Below, in pieces: positions 10,945 through 21,123 of a DNA stretch of 64,000 bases. Source of the stretch: Paraniabella hibiscisoli (lineage in GTDB: Bacteria; Bacteroidota; Bacteroidia; Chitinophagales; Chitinophagaceae). The number at the start of each line of letters is the position of its first letter. Within the stretch, counting starts at the first letter, position 1. A model generated the notes under the pieces. It did not search any database. It worked only from the letters and a program-made list of their open reading frames with translations, and was not told where the DNA came from. The stretch is from the NCBI RefSeq assembly GCF_022512515.1, contig NZ_JAKWBK010000001.1, forward strand, positions 4,092,001 through 4,156,000. The letters run 5' to 3'. Both the position numbers and the translations under genes were made by a program.

Positions 10945-13376
10945 ATGAATTTTTTCAAAACAAAAATAGTAAAGGCAACCTGTGTAATAGCCCTGAGTAT
11001 CGGCATTAGAGATACCGCAGGGCAGGCAAACGGGAAGCCCGTATACATTAGCGGTGTATACCCGCACCTCGCAGTCTTTAACGATAAAAATACCACCGGA
11101 TGCGGCGATATTAGCGGGAGCTTCGATCCTAAGTCGGATGGTTTTGAGGGAGGCATTGGTGCCATTGTGCCCTGGGCCAACCAACTATGGATGGTAACCT
11201 ATTCGCCTCATTGTCCACTGGGTAGTTCAGATAAATTGTACAGCATCAGCAATGATTTGCAAATTACCACACACCCGGAAAGTATTGGCGGTACACCGGC
11301 CAACCGGATGATACACAAGGAATCCAATCAGTTGATCACCAGCAGTTATTTTATAGACAGTAAGGGAAAAGTGAGGGTCATTCCGTTTTCAAAAATGCCG
11401 GGAAGAATGACGGCAAATGCCCGGCATCTTACAGATCCTGCGAATAAAGTATATTTCTACGATATGGAAGGAATGCTCTATGAGGTGAATGTGTACGATC
11501 TTTCCGTAAATAAATTATTCAATAAACCGGTTCCCGGATGGCATGGTAAAGGAGCCTATACTTCCCAGGGATTACTGGTGGTAGCCAATAACGGAGAAAT
11601 TGCAGCCCATAAAACAGAACCCGGAGATATTAAAGCCGGTTCACTAAAGCCCGCCAACAGTGAAGAAATGGGCGTATTGGCCAGTTGGGATGGACATGAC
11701 TGGAAGATTGTAGAGCGTAAGCAATTTACCGATGTTACAGGTCCCGGCGGCATTTACGGGGCGCCTGATAACCAATCACCGCTTTGGAGTATTGGCTGGG
11801 ACAGGCGTTCCGTGATATTGAAATTATTGGATGACGGTGAGTGGTACACGTATCGTTTACCCAAAGCTACTCATACCTACGATCACCGCGGCGGCTGGTA
11901 TACCGAGTGGCCCCGTATCAGGGAAGTCGGTAATGGTAGAATGCTGATGGACATGCATGGTATGTTTTATGATTTTCCTAAAACTTTCAGTAAGAAAAAC
12001 AGCGCCGGTATTAAGCCTGTAAGCACCCATCTTCGCTATATACCCGATTTTTGCGAGTGGAATGGAAAGCTGGTGCTGAGTACAGATGAAACTACTATGC
12101 TGGAAAACCCGATGGCTGGCCGCTCCCAATCTAATCTTTGGTTTGGGCAATTCAGTGATCTCAAAGAATGGGGCGCTCCCAACGCCTGGGGCGGGCCCTG
12201 GGTTAACGACAGCGTAAAAGCAAATACGGTATCAGATCCTTTTTTGGTGAATGGCACCGAACAAAAGATGCTGCATTTAATACATAATGGCAAAGAACCT
12301 GTAACCTTCACCATTGAAACAGATGCAAAAGGCAATAACGAATGGAAGCTGTATAAAACAGTAAGGGTGGGTGCCAACGGGTATAACTATCATGTTTTAC
12401 CACAAAACTTTTCAGCTAACTGGATCCGTTTTAAAACCGATAAAAATTGTGTAGCATCTGCTTATCTGTACTTCAACGGCAAACCACATGCTGCCGCTGC
12501 CGCGCCTATGTTTGCAGCCCTGGCAGATGCCGCAGATAAAGGGGGCATTCAATGCCGGTCTCATTCGCCCGGCAGGGCACAATACTAACCTCCAGGTTTT
12601 ACCCATCCGCGGTATTAACACAGGTTATGTGGAAGTAAATGAAAAGTTGGAATTTATAAGACCCGCTACAGATAGCTCAATTGAAATGAAACGGCTCATG
12701 ATGCTCAAAAAGATTTTGAAATAGACGATGTCTCTGTGATCGTAAAAGACAAAACAGGCACCTTCAGGTTACCTAAAGGTGATACGGCTTTCGACCAACC
12801 TTTTGATGGAAGTTGGCCACGCGGCAGGAGGGAAGTGGAGTCCGAAAGGCTGATGTTAAATGCCCACGGCAGCTTTTATGAAATTGGCCGTGAGGCAGGT
12901 TATAAAGCTATGCGTCCTGTGGCTACACACACAAAAAAATTATGGACTTCTGCACCTGGCGTGGGTTATTAGTACTGAGCGGAACTAAAACAACAGCAAA
13001 AGCGGACGGGCATTATTTTACATCAAGAGATAATAATGGCTTATGGTTTGGCGCTATTGACGATCTGTGGAAATTGGGTAAGCCTCGGGGAGAAGGCGGC
13101 GTTTGGAAAAACACGGAAGTGAAAGCCGGTGAAGCTTCTTTACCTTTCTTAATGACGGGCTACGATAAAAAAACAGTTACACTTACCGCAGATAAGGATG
13201 TGAACATTAGTTTGGAGGTAGATGTAGACTTGAATGGTTGGCAAATATATAAAAAGATAAAGGTGTCCGCAGGTAAAAAGGTTACTCATGTTTTTCCCGA
13301 TGGTTATAGTGCCCATTGGTTAAGAGCTATAGCGGACCAGCCCTGTAAAGCTACCGTTTGGTTGCAATACGAATAG
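10945..13376 (+). CDS. Secreted protein of unknown function with internal ~190-residue duplication
   Basis: Starts MNFFKTKIVKATCVIALSIG, a signal peptide, followed by about 790 residues rich in Trp and Gly with blade-like repeats (ANQLWMVTYS, KVYFYDMEGMLYEV, LVLSTDETTM), suggesting a beta-propeller. Breaks at about 12542 (G5), 12685 and 12940 (A7) are bridged. The block HGMFYDF...VSTHLRYIPDFCEW...SNLWFG...SANWIRF (from 11956) recurs as HGSFYEI...VATHTKKIMDFCTW...NGLWFG...SAHWLRA (from 12864). Two Cys and several His and Asp are kept in both copies. I do not recognise the family. Placed between a putative sensor and the heparinase operon, and convergent with the latter, it could be a lyase, hydrolase or glycan-binding protein; several lyase families are propellers, so a catalytic role is possible but unproven. 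Confidence 0.6.
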
Positions 13377-13403
13377 CGGTTCTTTCTCAGGGCTGGCTGG
13401 CAT

Positions 13404-13437
13404 AAAAAAATCGAAGTTCTAAACTCCGATTTTTTGT
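13404..13437. terminator. Bidirectional terminator
   Basis: AAAAAATCGAAGT pairs with ACTCCGATTTTTT (one mismatch) around a short loop, with A-run and T-run on the two sides. It sits exactly between the convergent ends of the duplicated secreted protein and the first PL12 gene, so it can stop transcription from both directions. Confidence 0.8.
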
Positions 13438-13459
13438 GTGCACAGTTTTTGAAATAGTG

Positions 13460-15442
13460 TCAATATAGCTTTGCTTTTACCTTACTCTTTTTCCCGTCAA
13501 TACTTATGGTAAGATTGATGTTTCCTTTTTCATAATCATTGCCCTCGTTTTCTTTGATAGTAATTTGAGGCACTGTATTGCCACTGTATGGGCAAAGTAT
13601 GCTTACAAATTGTTGTGTCTGGGCATCAGTCTTCGGCTTCTCAAATGAAAAAGCAGGTCGTTCCGTCTCCTTCATATACTCGTAAGAAACTTTACTTTTT
13701 TCTTCTGCCAATGATAGGTTGTCGGTATTCAATGACTGTATTAAAAGGTTGTTCCCGTCAGGATAACTGGTATACACTTTTTTACCAGCCTTATCAAAAA
13801 CAGGGTTGCTGTCTTCTTTTAATTGGAAGTGCACACTTAATGTACCTGTAGCTTTTCCAATGGCCCTGTCAACGATTAAGAAATATTGTTGGTCAATAAA
13901 TAATATACTGCGCTGATGGTTCAATTCATTGTAACTGGGATTCGTATAAGTCAGCACATCCAGGTAATCACCGGCCTGCCATTTGTTTTGAACCGCTTTG
14001 GTTACAACCATATTCTGGTTATCGAGTGTTAAGGTATTATGTACCCTGGTTTGCCGGTACCAATCTCTCATTTTGTTAATTGCAGCATCTCCGCTATATA
14101 CGTATGCGCCTGCATCCGGAGTGAAGTTTCTTCCCTTTACCCAAAGTTCAAACGTGCCGTTATCCGGCTGTGCATGAAATTTTCCCGGAGGACTTGCCTT
14201 TAAAACCATTACGGTAGATTTGTTATCCCAGCCGTTTCTGAAGGTATAAAATCCCGAAGGTGTCAACGCACTCGACAGATACCCGGGCAATTGCCCTTCT
14301 TTACCTTCTGTTGCAAAATATTTGATGAATTGATTATCAGGGAAAACTTCAGACCAGCTCTGGAAACGCCTTACTCTTTCTTCTTTTTTAACAAGCCAGG
14401 CATCGCCAAACATAGGATTATTATAATCGGGGAAAGAGATTTTCGCCGTAGCCACGATCATTTCTTCTATGGTTTTGATATAACCGGGCGGAAATTCACT
14501 TACGAGTCCTGACATTTTTGCTGCATTATATCCCTGAGAAAAATATCGATAGTAGCTACCTGGTAAGCAGGTGAAAGTTCCCATTGTATGCCATCAGGAT
14601 ACACCTGTTTAACAATCTCACGGTTGAGCACTTCTATGCCGCTCCTGCGCCATTCGCCGGCCATTTTAAGTTCCGGAAAAAATGAGCCTGCGCCTAAAAC
14701 ACGTTGGGCCTCAAACAATAAATGATTGCCTTCCTCACTATAATGTTTTGGAACATAATCTGCCTGTTGGTTGTAACTATTTAAGAAATCGAGTAAAAAT
14801 GCAGGTGTAAAATTCGAAGAAGTAACAAAAAGGTTAAAGGTTCCTGGCAAACTCTGCAACCTTTCGGATACCTCCAGCGGACGCCAGGCATAACGGTCGT
14901 TGTCTGCAGATAAACCTAAAGGATTTTTTTCATCCAGTCCCTGAATTGAAATATCCACTCTTTAGCATACTTTTCATCTTTGCTGCCACGGTAGGCCAGG
15001 CCCATGGCCTGCCACCAGGTTACACGGTGCAATTGCCAGCGTACTTCATTGTCTTTTACCGGCCAGTATTGCCAGTTGATATCTTTTCCATAATCATAAT
15101 AGCCATATCCTTTTTGTGGTTGAAACAGGTGTTTTAATGCGTTATCTGCTTTCTCCTGTTGTGCTTTGCCAATTAATACTCTCTTAAACCTTTCTTCATC
15201 TCCTACATTAAAGTCAGCATGTTTCACGTTTTTCCGGTTGCGGTAGTAGTGCAATAAAGCATTAGCCGCATCGCCATATTTTCCTTGTATAAAAAGCTGA
15301 TTGACCCTTTCAAGTCCGGGGTAGGAAAGGTTTAGCGGCCAAAGCTTTCTTTAGTAATAAGGCGCTCCTGGGCACTTCCAGTAATAAAAACGCATATCAA
15401 CAGGACTGCGAGTGCGGTTAATCTTTTAATAATTCTTTTCAT
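13460..15442 (-). CDS. Heparinase II/III family lyase (PL12-like), copy A
   Basis: Start ATG at 15442 overlaps the stop of copy B (ATGA), so the two are translationally coupled. MKRIIKRLTALAVLLICVF is a signal peptide. The N-terminal alpha/alpha toroid carries KDINWQYWPVKDNEVRWQLHR; the C-terminal beta-sandwich carries FRNGWDNKSTVMVLKA, HAQPDNGTFELWVKGR, PDAGAYVYSGD and VHNTLTLDNQN, patterns of PL12 heparan-sulfate lyases. Catalytic His/Tyr are expected in the HRXXW and HAQPDNG regions. Breaks near 15340, 14930 and 14520 are bridged, giving about 660 residues, normal for the family. It would eliminate across hexosamine-uronate bonds of low-sulfated heparan sulfate, leaving a 4,5-unsaturated uronate for GH88. 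It is the last gene of the minus-strand operon from 20614. Confidence 0.8.
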
Positions 15443-17457
15443 AGCTGGTTTGTTGAAATGGTTCTTGACTTTCCGTTGATAGTTAATGTTAAATTGATGT
15501 GGCCTTGAGCGTAGCTATGGCCTGCATTTTCTTTGATTAAGATTTCAGGAGGCTTACTGCCATTGTAAGGATAAACGACCGTTACAAAAGTTTGAGCGGA
15601 TGTATCTGTTTTCATCTTTTCAAATACAAAAGCCGGTCTTGGCGTTTCTTTCTGATATTCGTAGGAAACAAAGCTTGCTTCTTCACGCATCTTCACGGGG
15701 TCGGAATTTAAATTCCGGATAAGCAGGTTGTTGCCGTCATCGTAAGTAGTGTAGGCCAGGTTGTTTTGTTTGTCCAATACAGGATTAACATCCTCTTTAA
15801 AATTAAAATGAATACCCAGTTTGCCGGTAGCTTCTCCAGATGCCTTATCAATAATGATAAAAAAGGATTGATCTACAAATAGAAAGCTGCGCTGGTGATC
15901 CAGCTCTTTATAGCTGGGATTGGTATAGCTTAAAATTTCCAGTGTACCTGCTTGCTTTTTCCCAGTGAGGGGGAAGCGAGTTGTCTCCCATTTTCTCAAC
16001 TTTGCATCATTGGTAATATTTTGATCGTTCAGGGTTAGTGTTTGATGGGCTTTGGTGCTGCGGTACCAGTCTCGTTTGGCATTTTCATTATTACCCACAT
16101 TGGCATATACAAAACTGCCTGCATCGGGCGTGAAATCACGGCCTTTTACCCAAAGCACAAAATTACCATTATCAGGGTGGGAGTGGAATTCGGCGGGCGG
16201 ACCCGCTTTGATCTGCATCACCGTCGATTGCTCATTCCAGCCATTTCTAAAGGCATAAAACCCGGCATTTTTAAGCGCGCCGGACAAATATTGGGGGCTT
16301 CACCCGATTTTCCGTCTGTAGCAAAATACTGTATCTCTTTATTTTCCGGAAATGCCTGGCTCCAGGTTTGATAATTATTGAGCATGGTTGCTTTCGTAGT
16401 AAGAAAGGAATTGCCATATAGCGGAAAACTATAATCGGGGAATGTAAATTTAGGAACCGCCAACACCATTTTCTCTACCCAATTGCTGTAACGTTCAGGA
16501 AATTCTTTTTGTAAGCCTGCATCTTTTACCATTTTTAAGGCGCGGAGAAAAGTGCCAATGGTGCCTATGTGATAGCCAGGTGATAGTTCAAACTGCATTC
16601 CGTCCGGATACACCTGTTTCACGATTTCGGCGTTTAACACGTCTATACCACTTCGGCGCCAGGCGCCAGCGTTTACCATTTCAGGGAAACTGGTGCCGGC
16701 CAACAACAAGTGTTCGGCTTCGTACAAACGGTGATTGCCTATATCGGTGTAATGGGAAATGACATAATCAGCCTGCTCCTTGTACGATTGCAGAAATTCC
16801 ATTAAAAACTGAGGGGTGAAATGGGGGAGTTAATAAACTGGTTAAAAAAGACGCCCAGTTGTTGAGCCTGAACGAAACCACGAAGGCTTTCCAGGCAAAT
16901 TGTTGATCATCGGGGTGCGCGCCCTGCCTGTTTTTTTTAATATAATCCTGCACCTGCAAAATCCATTCTTTGGCATATTTTTCATTGCCTGTGGCCAGAT
17001 AAACGGAGGCCAGTGACTCCCAGAATGTAGTACGGTGCAAAAAGGTGGATAGTAGTTGGTCCTGCACCGGGCGGTATTGCCAGTTGATATCTTTGCCATA
17101 ATCGAAAGTTCCATAACCTTTGTGGGGCTTAAATTTATGTTGCAAAATATCATCAGCCAATTGTTGCACATTGGCATTGACATGTTTGCCTGTAGCCTGC
17201 ACAGTTAAAGCTCCTTTGCGGCTGCGGAAATAGGCAAGCAAATGTTGGGAAGCACCTTCATAATCTTTTCCGGCAACAGCCTTAGCCACTTGCTGCATAC
17301 CTGGATGCTTAAGGTTGAGTATGGCGAAGCTTTTAGCAGCGAGTTGGTGTTGTTGTGAAACAGCAACAAGGCCCGTTAACTGCAAAGCAATGGTAACCGT
17401 TAGCGCCTTTAAGGATCGGAAGAAGAAGATCATCTGTAAAGCGTTGAATAAAGTCAT
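15439..17457 (-). CDS. Heparinase II/III family lyase (PL12-like), copy B
   Basis: Tandem paralogue of copy A: KPHKGYGTFDYGKDINWQYR, FTPQFLMEFLQSYKEQADYV after the break at a G5 run near 16825, WRRSGIDVLNAEIVKQVYPD, FRNGWNEQSTVMQIKA, HSHPDNGNFVLWVKGR and AHQTLTLNDQN. A second break near 16290 is bridged. About 670 residues. The start at 17457 (MTLFNALQ) precedes a second Met (17433) that would give a tighter signal peptide, so either is possible. Differences from copy A in the substrate groove (HSHPDNGN versus HAQPDNGT) suggest different sulfation preference. The stop TGA overlaps the copy A start. Like other PL12 enzymes it probably acts in the periplasm after SusCD import. Confidence 0.8.
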
Positions 17458-17582
17458 GATAAAAACTAAAATTCTAAATATTTATTTAGGTCAATGGTAG
17501 GTGACGATGTCCTTCCACCAGTCAGCTAATGAAGCCCGGTGGCGTCTTCAATTGCATTTTTTGAGTTTGAAAAACTAATGTG

Positions 17583-19389
17583 TTACTCAGTAACCACGTT
17601 AACAATTTTAGAATAACCTGCCTTCCCGTTTATATCTACCTGTTTAATTCTTAAAAATAATTTATCCTTACCATTGATCAGGGCGTCATTGTATTTATTG
17701 CAGGAGATAGCGAGCGCTGTAAATACAATCAATGTTGTAAAGAAGATGATCTTAGAGTGCCTCTTTATGCCAAAACCTAAAAATCCCAGCAACAGCGGCA
17801 GGCTGATTAGCGTGGCTATATCTGCAGCGGCTACAGTAGCTTCATAGCTCTGAGGTTGAGATGAATTGCCTTTTTTGACGGAATGGTTTTGATGGTAGTA
17901 AAATGTTGTCCGTCTTTTGATGCCTGTATTTCAAAATAACTGTTATTGGTTTCGTTAAGACTTTGCCAGCTTACCAGCATCCCATTGTTTTTAAAAGTGG
18001 CATTTATGGAGCCAAAATTTACCGGTAACGTTATAGGGAATACTGTTCCGCTAAATGCAAAATTGTCGATACCTACCAACCCTCCGCTAGCTGTTGCACC
18101 ATACCAGTACATCCTGAAAGTGATTTCGCCGCTTGTTGAAATATTGGCCAGGTCAAAGATTGTAGTATTGCCAAAATTACCGGTATTGGCCGGGTCATCG
18201 CTTACGGTAACCGCGCTGAAATATTGGTGGCAAAATTATCAAGACTGGAGCGTAATACGTAGGTGTTAGGATGGGTGGCTCCACCGGTTCTCCAGTAAAA
18301 TGTCATATTGCTAAAATTGAGTTGATAGCCTGCTTCTGGAGCGACTTTAAACTCATAATACTCGGTATTATCAAACGGGCTGGGTGTGGCTACCGTACCG
18401 TTTACCCATCCGCCTAGTAAATACCTGCCGCTCAAAGTAGCTCCACCCGCAGGGGTTAATGTGGTACGCGAGAAATCGGAGCTAGGCGATGTGCTGTTAT
18501 TAACCAGGTTAGCAGCTACCACATCGTTGGCAGGAGAGTATGGGCCTGCCTGGTATGCAGGGTTATTATCTGTAATGGGATTGTTCCAAAGTGCGATAGG
18601 TGCGCTGTTATTGTTCAACTCAAATATCCTGATGTCATCATGATAAATGGTATGGGTAAGACCTTCCTGTAGCCCGTATAGTCCCCATTTAATATAGCCA
18701 ATATTACCAATGCCGGGGTCGCCTGCAAAAGTGTTGTAGTTGGTTGAGTCATCTACCATCGTAAAGTCACTTTGTCCCGGCAGTTTCATGTAGGTTTTGA
18801 TATAGCCCGTGGCATCCAGGGTCCATTTGGCGTCTATCCTGAAATGAATCCACTGGTTATAATAGGGCCGTACATCGGCCAGAAAATTGTATACCTTCGA
18901 ACTGTTTACATATCTCAGCCTTAAGGCGTTTCTCGCTACACGCAATTGCAGGGGAACTCCCGAATCGCTTTCAGAATTGCCGGATACTTTTAGCTGGAAA
19001 ACATTCGTTTCGTGTATACCACCCGAGACCCAGGGCGTCCAGTCTTTAAGCAAGATGCTGAATTCATAGCGCCGTTCATCGCCCGGCTGAAACCGGGCGG
19101 GGAGATAAGCAATCGCGTCCGCTTCGCTTCTCCAATTGCCGTCTGAATAGTAAGCAGAATCACCATACGCTATTTTATGGGCGATGGCCCAATTGCTGCC
19201 GGCACCGGGTTGTACCATAAACGCAGCATCGGTTGCCGTAGCATGGGTAGCAGTTACCCCAACGATACCTGAATGGGTGGTGCCGTTCTCATAATTAACG
19301 TTAAGTAAGGTGTTGGTTACTGTTTGGGCGAAAGCCGGGAGCAAGGCAACACCTATAAAAAATAAGATGGTCAGGAATCGTTGATACAT
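17583..19389 (-). CDS. Polysaccharide lyase-like concanavalin protein with Fn3-like C-domain carrying a transmembrane hairpin
   Basis: MYQRFLTILFFIGVALLPAFA is a signal peptide. Residues about 25-270 resemble the polysaccharide-lyase jelly-roll related to heparin lyase I (PF14099 type): DGNWRSEADAIAY, YEFSILLKDW, ETNVFQLKVSG, YNQWIHFRIDAKW and IKWGLYGL. A beta-sandwich follows. After breaks near 18212 and 17872 the C-terminus begins as a typical sorting/Fn3-like domain (VSWQSLNETNNSYFEIQAS, DGQHFTTI), is interrupted by two hydrophobic stretches (LISLPLLLGFLGFGI, KRHSK, IIFFTTLIVFTALAISC), and ends with FLRIKQVDINGKAGYSKIV, the usual last strands. About 600 residues. It lies between GH88 and PL12 on one strand, so it is likely a glycosaminoglycan lyase or binding protein; activity is not certain. 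Confidence 0.65.
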
Positions 19390-19415
19390 ATGATTATATT
19401 AAAAGGGTAGAAAAT

Positions 19416-20614
19416 TTATTTTATTTTCTTCAGCATCGCATATCTTTTAAGCGCTTCCAGGTAATAATAGTCAGCGTAATCCAGGGGCGTATCAATTTCT
19501 GAATTGTATAAAAAAGCGCCCACGCTATGTTTTAAAATAAAAAACTGGTTATCGCCCGGTTTTGCCAGGTAGGTATCTGAAGACAGAGACTTCAGTATAT
19601 CTTCGGCGTAGTTATAATATTTTCTGCCATCGGGTACATATTGGCTCAGTTCCAGCAAGGCTGAGGCAATTACTGCGGCAGCTGAGGCATCTCTCGGCGC
19701 TCTTTCGGCAACATCCATGGCATTGTGCACGTCAAAATCCCAAACAGGTATTTTGTCTTTAGGCATGCGGGGATGCGTCATGATAAACCTGGCAATGTTC
19801 TCCGCCTGGGCAAGGAACTTCTTATCCTTCGAATTCCCGTAGCACATTGTGTATCCATATAAGCCCCAGGCCTGTCCCCGTGCCCATGCCGATTCGTCTG
19901 TGAGGCCCTGGTGTGTTCTTTTGGCTAACACTTTGCCCGTTTTAGGGTCATAATCCATTACATGGTAAGAACTGAAATCTTTTCTGAAATGGTTTTTTAT
20001 GGTTGTATGGGCATGAGTGCTTGCAACCTGTGCATACCCGGGCTTGCTAAACTGCTTTGCGCCCCAATATAAATATTCCAAATTCATCATGTTGTCGATA
20101 ATGACAGGATAGTGCCATTTGCCAAAATCCCATGAGCGGATCACCCCAACTTTTGGATCAAAACGGGCCATCAGGTTTTTGGCACCATCGGCCAAAGCTG
20201 GCAGGTAAACCGGATCTCCCGTAATGCGCCAGGCATTGCCATAAGAGCAATATAGCATAAAGCCCAGGTCGTGGGTATCGGTAATATGCCGCACCGAGTC
20301 AAGAGCCAGAGTAAATCTTCTGGCTTCTTCGGCAAGCTTTTTATCGCCGGTAAGCTCGTAGCCAGACCATAAGGATCCCGGAAAAAGCCGGTGGTCCAAT
20401 CGGTGTAAGGGGCCAGGCGTACACTTCCATCCGGGTTTATGGAGCGTGGGTTTTGGCCGGGCTCATATTTTTGTGCGGCTTTAGATAATTGTATACCTGC
20501 TGTTCTTATGGCATTGGAGAGCCAGGCATCCTGGGCATAAAGATGAGGCGATGTTATACAGCATATAATGAAATATAGAGCTACTGTTAATTTGGCAGTG
20601 AACCGATGCGTCAT
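19416..20614 (-). CDS. GH88 unsaturated glucuronyl hydrolase, copy A
   Basis: ATG at 20614 opens a signal peptide (MTHRFTAKLTVALYFIICCI) and is preferred to an upstream Met at 20680 that would spoil it. One frame break at a T5 run near 20378: a sixth T restores DWTTGFFPGSLWSGYE. Signature segments are DTHDLGFMLYCSYGN and IIDNMMNLEYLYW, whose Asp residues match the catalytic pair of unsaturated glucuronyl hydrolases, followed by YHVMDYDPKTG, WARGQAWGLYGY and RDASAAAVIASALLEL. About 400 residues, normal. It hydrates the 4,5-unsaturated uronate left by PL12/PL13/PL8, freeing it and exposing the next amino sugar. It is the first gene of the minus-strand operon and diverges from susC1. Confidence 0.92.
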
Positions 20615-21123
20615 GGATGGAGATTTTATTAAGAGTTTACCTTCAAATGGCAGTGCTAAAATTACCATGGTAAGGTGCATGAAGCTTTCGGAAATTGATT
20701 TATTCTATTAAAAAATGATGAATGCGCGGGAAAGCAACCAAATCAAGTTTAGAAGGCGCTAATTTTTTTTAGTACAGGCGAAAAAAATAAAAGTATTTGT
20801 AAATCAATTTTTTACATATTTTTTGTTATTGGTGTTGGCGTAGCTTCATATATTGTAAAGCCCTATTCATCAAAATTGATAGCTTTTTGGACGATTGTGA
20901 AACACAAGGAGTAAAATCGGGGCTATATTCGACAAAGCTTGATCATACTGACAACGTTCAGGGGTAGGCCTGAATAACGCATTGCTCTTGATTGATAAAA
21001 CTGCTACGACAATTTGTCGTTGATTAAATAATATTTATGGGCAATATCGCCGTGAACAGGCCGGCTCATAAAACTTCAGCGATGTGGATGTTCAATTTTA
21101 ATGTTTTAAACAAACCGGAAAAA
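20615..21123. promoter_or_regulatory. Divergent control region of the heparinase operon and susC1
   Basis: About 500 bp with no gene. It contains a near-perfect palindrome at 21006-21020 followed by an AT-rich TAATATTTA stretch that resembles the Bacteroidota -7 element, 100 bp before the susC1 start. This is where the hybrid two-component regulator encoded at 41230-45281 would be expected to act (inference). Confidence 0.5.
21006..21020. promoter_or_regulatory. Palindrome upstream of susC1
   Basis: ACGACAA-T-TTGTCGT, a 7-bp inverted repeat with a single central base, placed just before the AT-rich putative promoter of susC1. Confidence 0.4.

Noticed and set aside
13460-17457. Reading the broken lyase, SusC and HTCS frames as pseudogenes or programmed frameshifts
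   Set aside because: The breaks occur in nearly all genes, at ordinary runs without slippery heptamers plus stimulators, and each is repaired by one base.
21037-21123. Upstream ATG start for susC1
   Set aside because: It would place 29 polar residues before a perfect signal peptide beginning at 21124.
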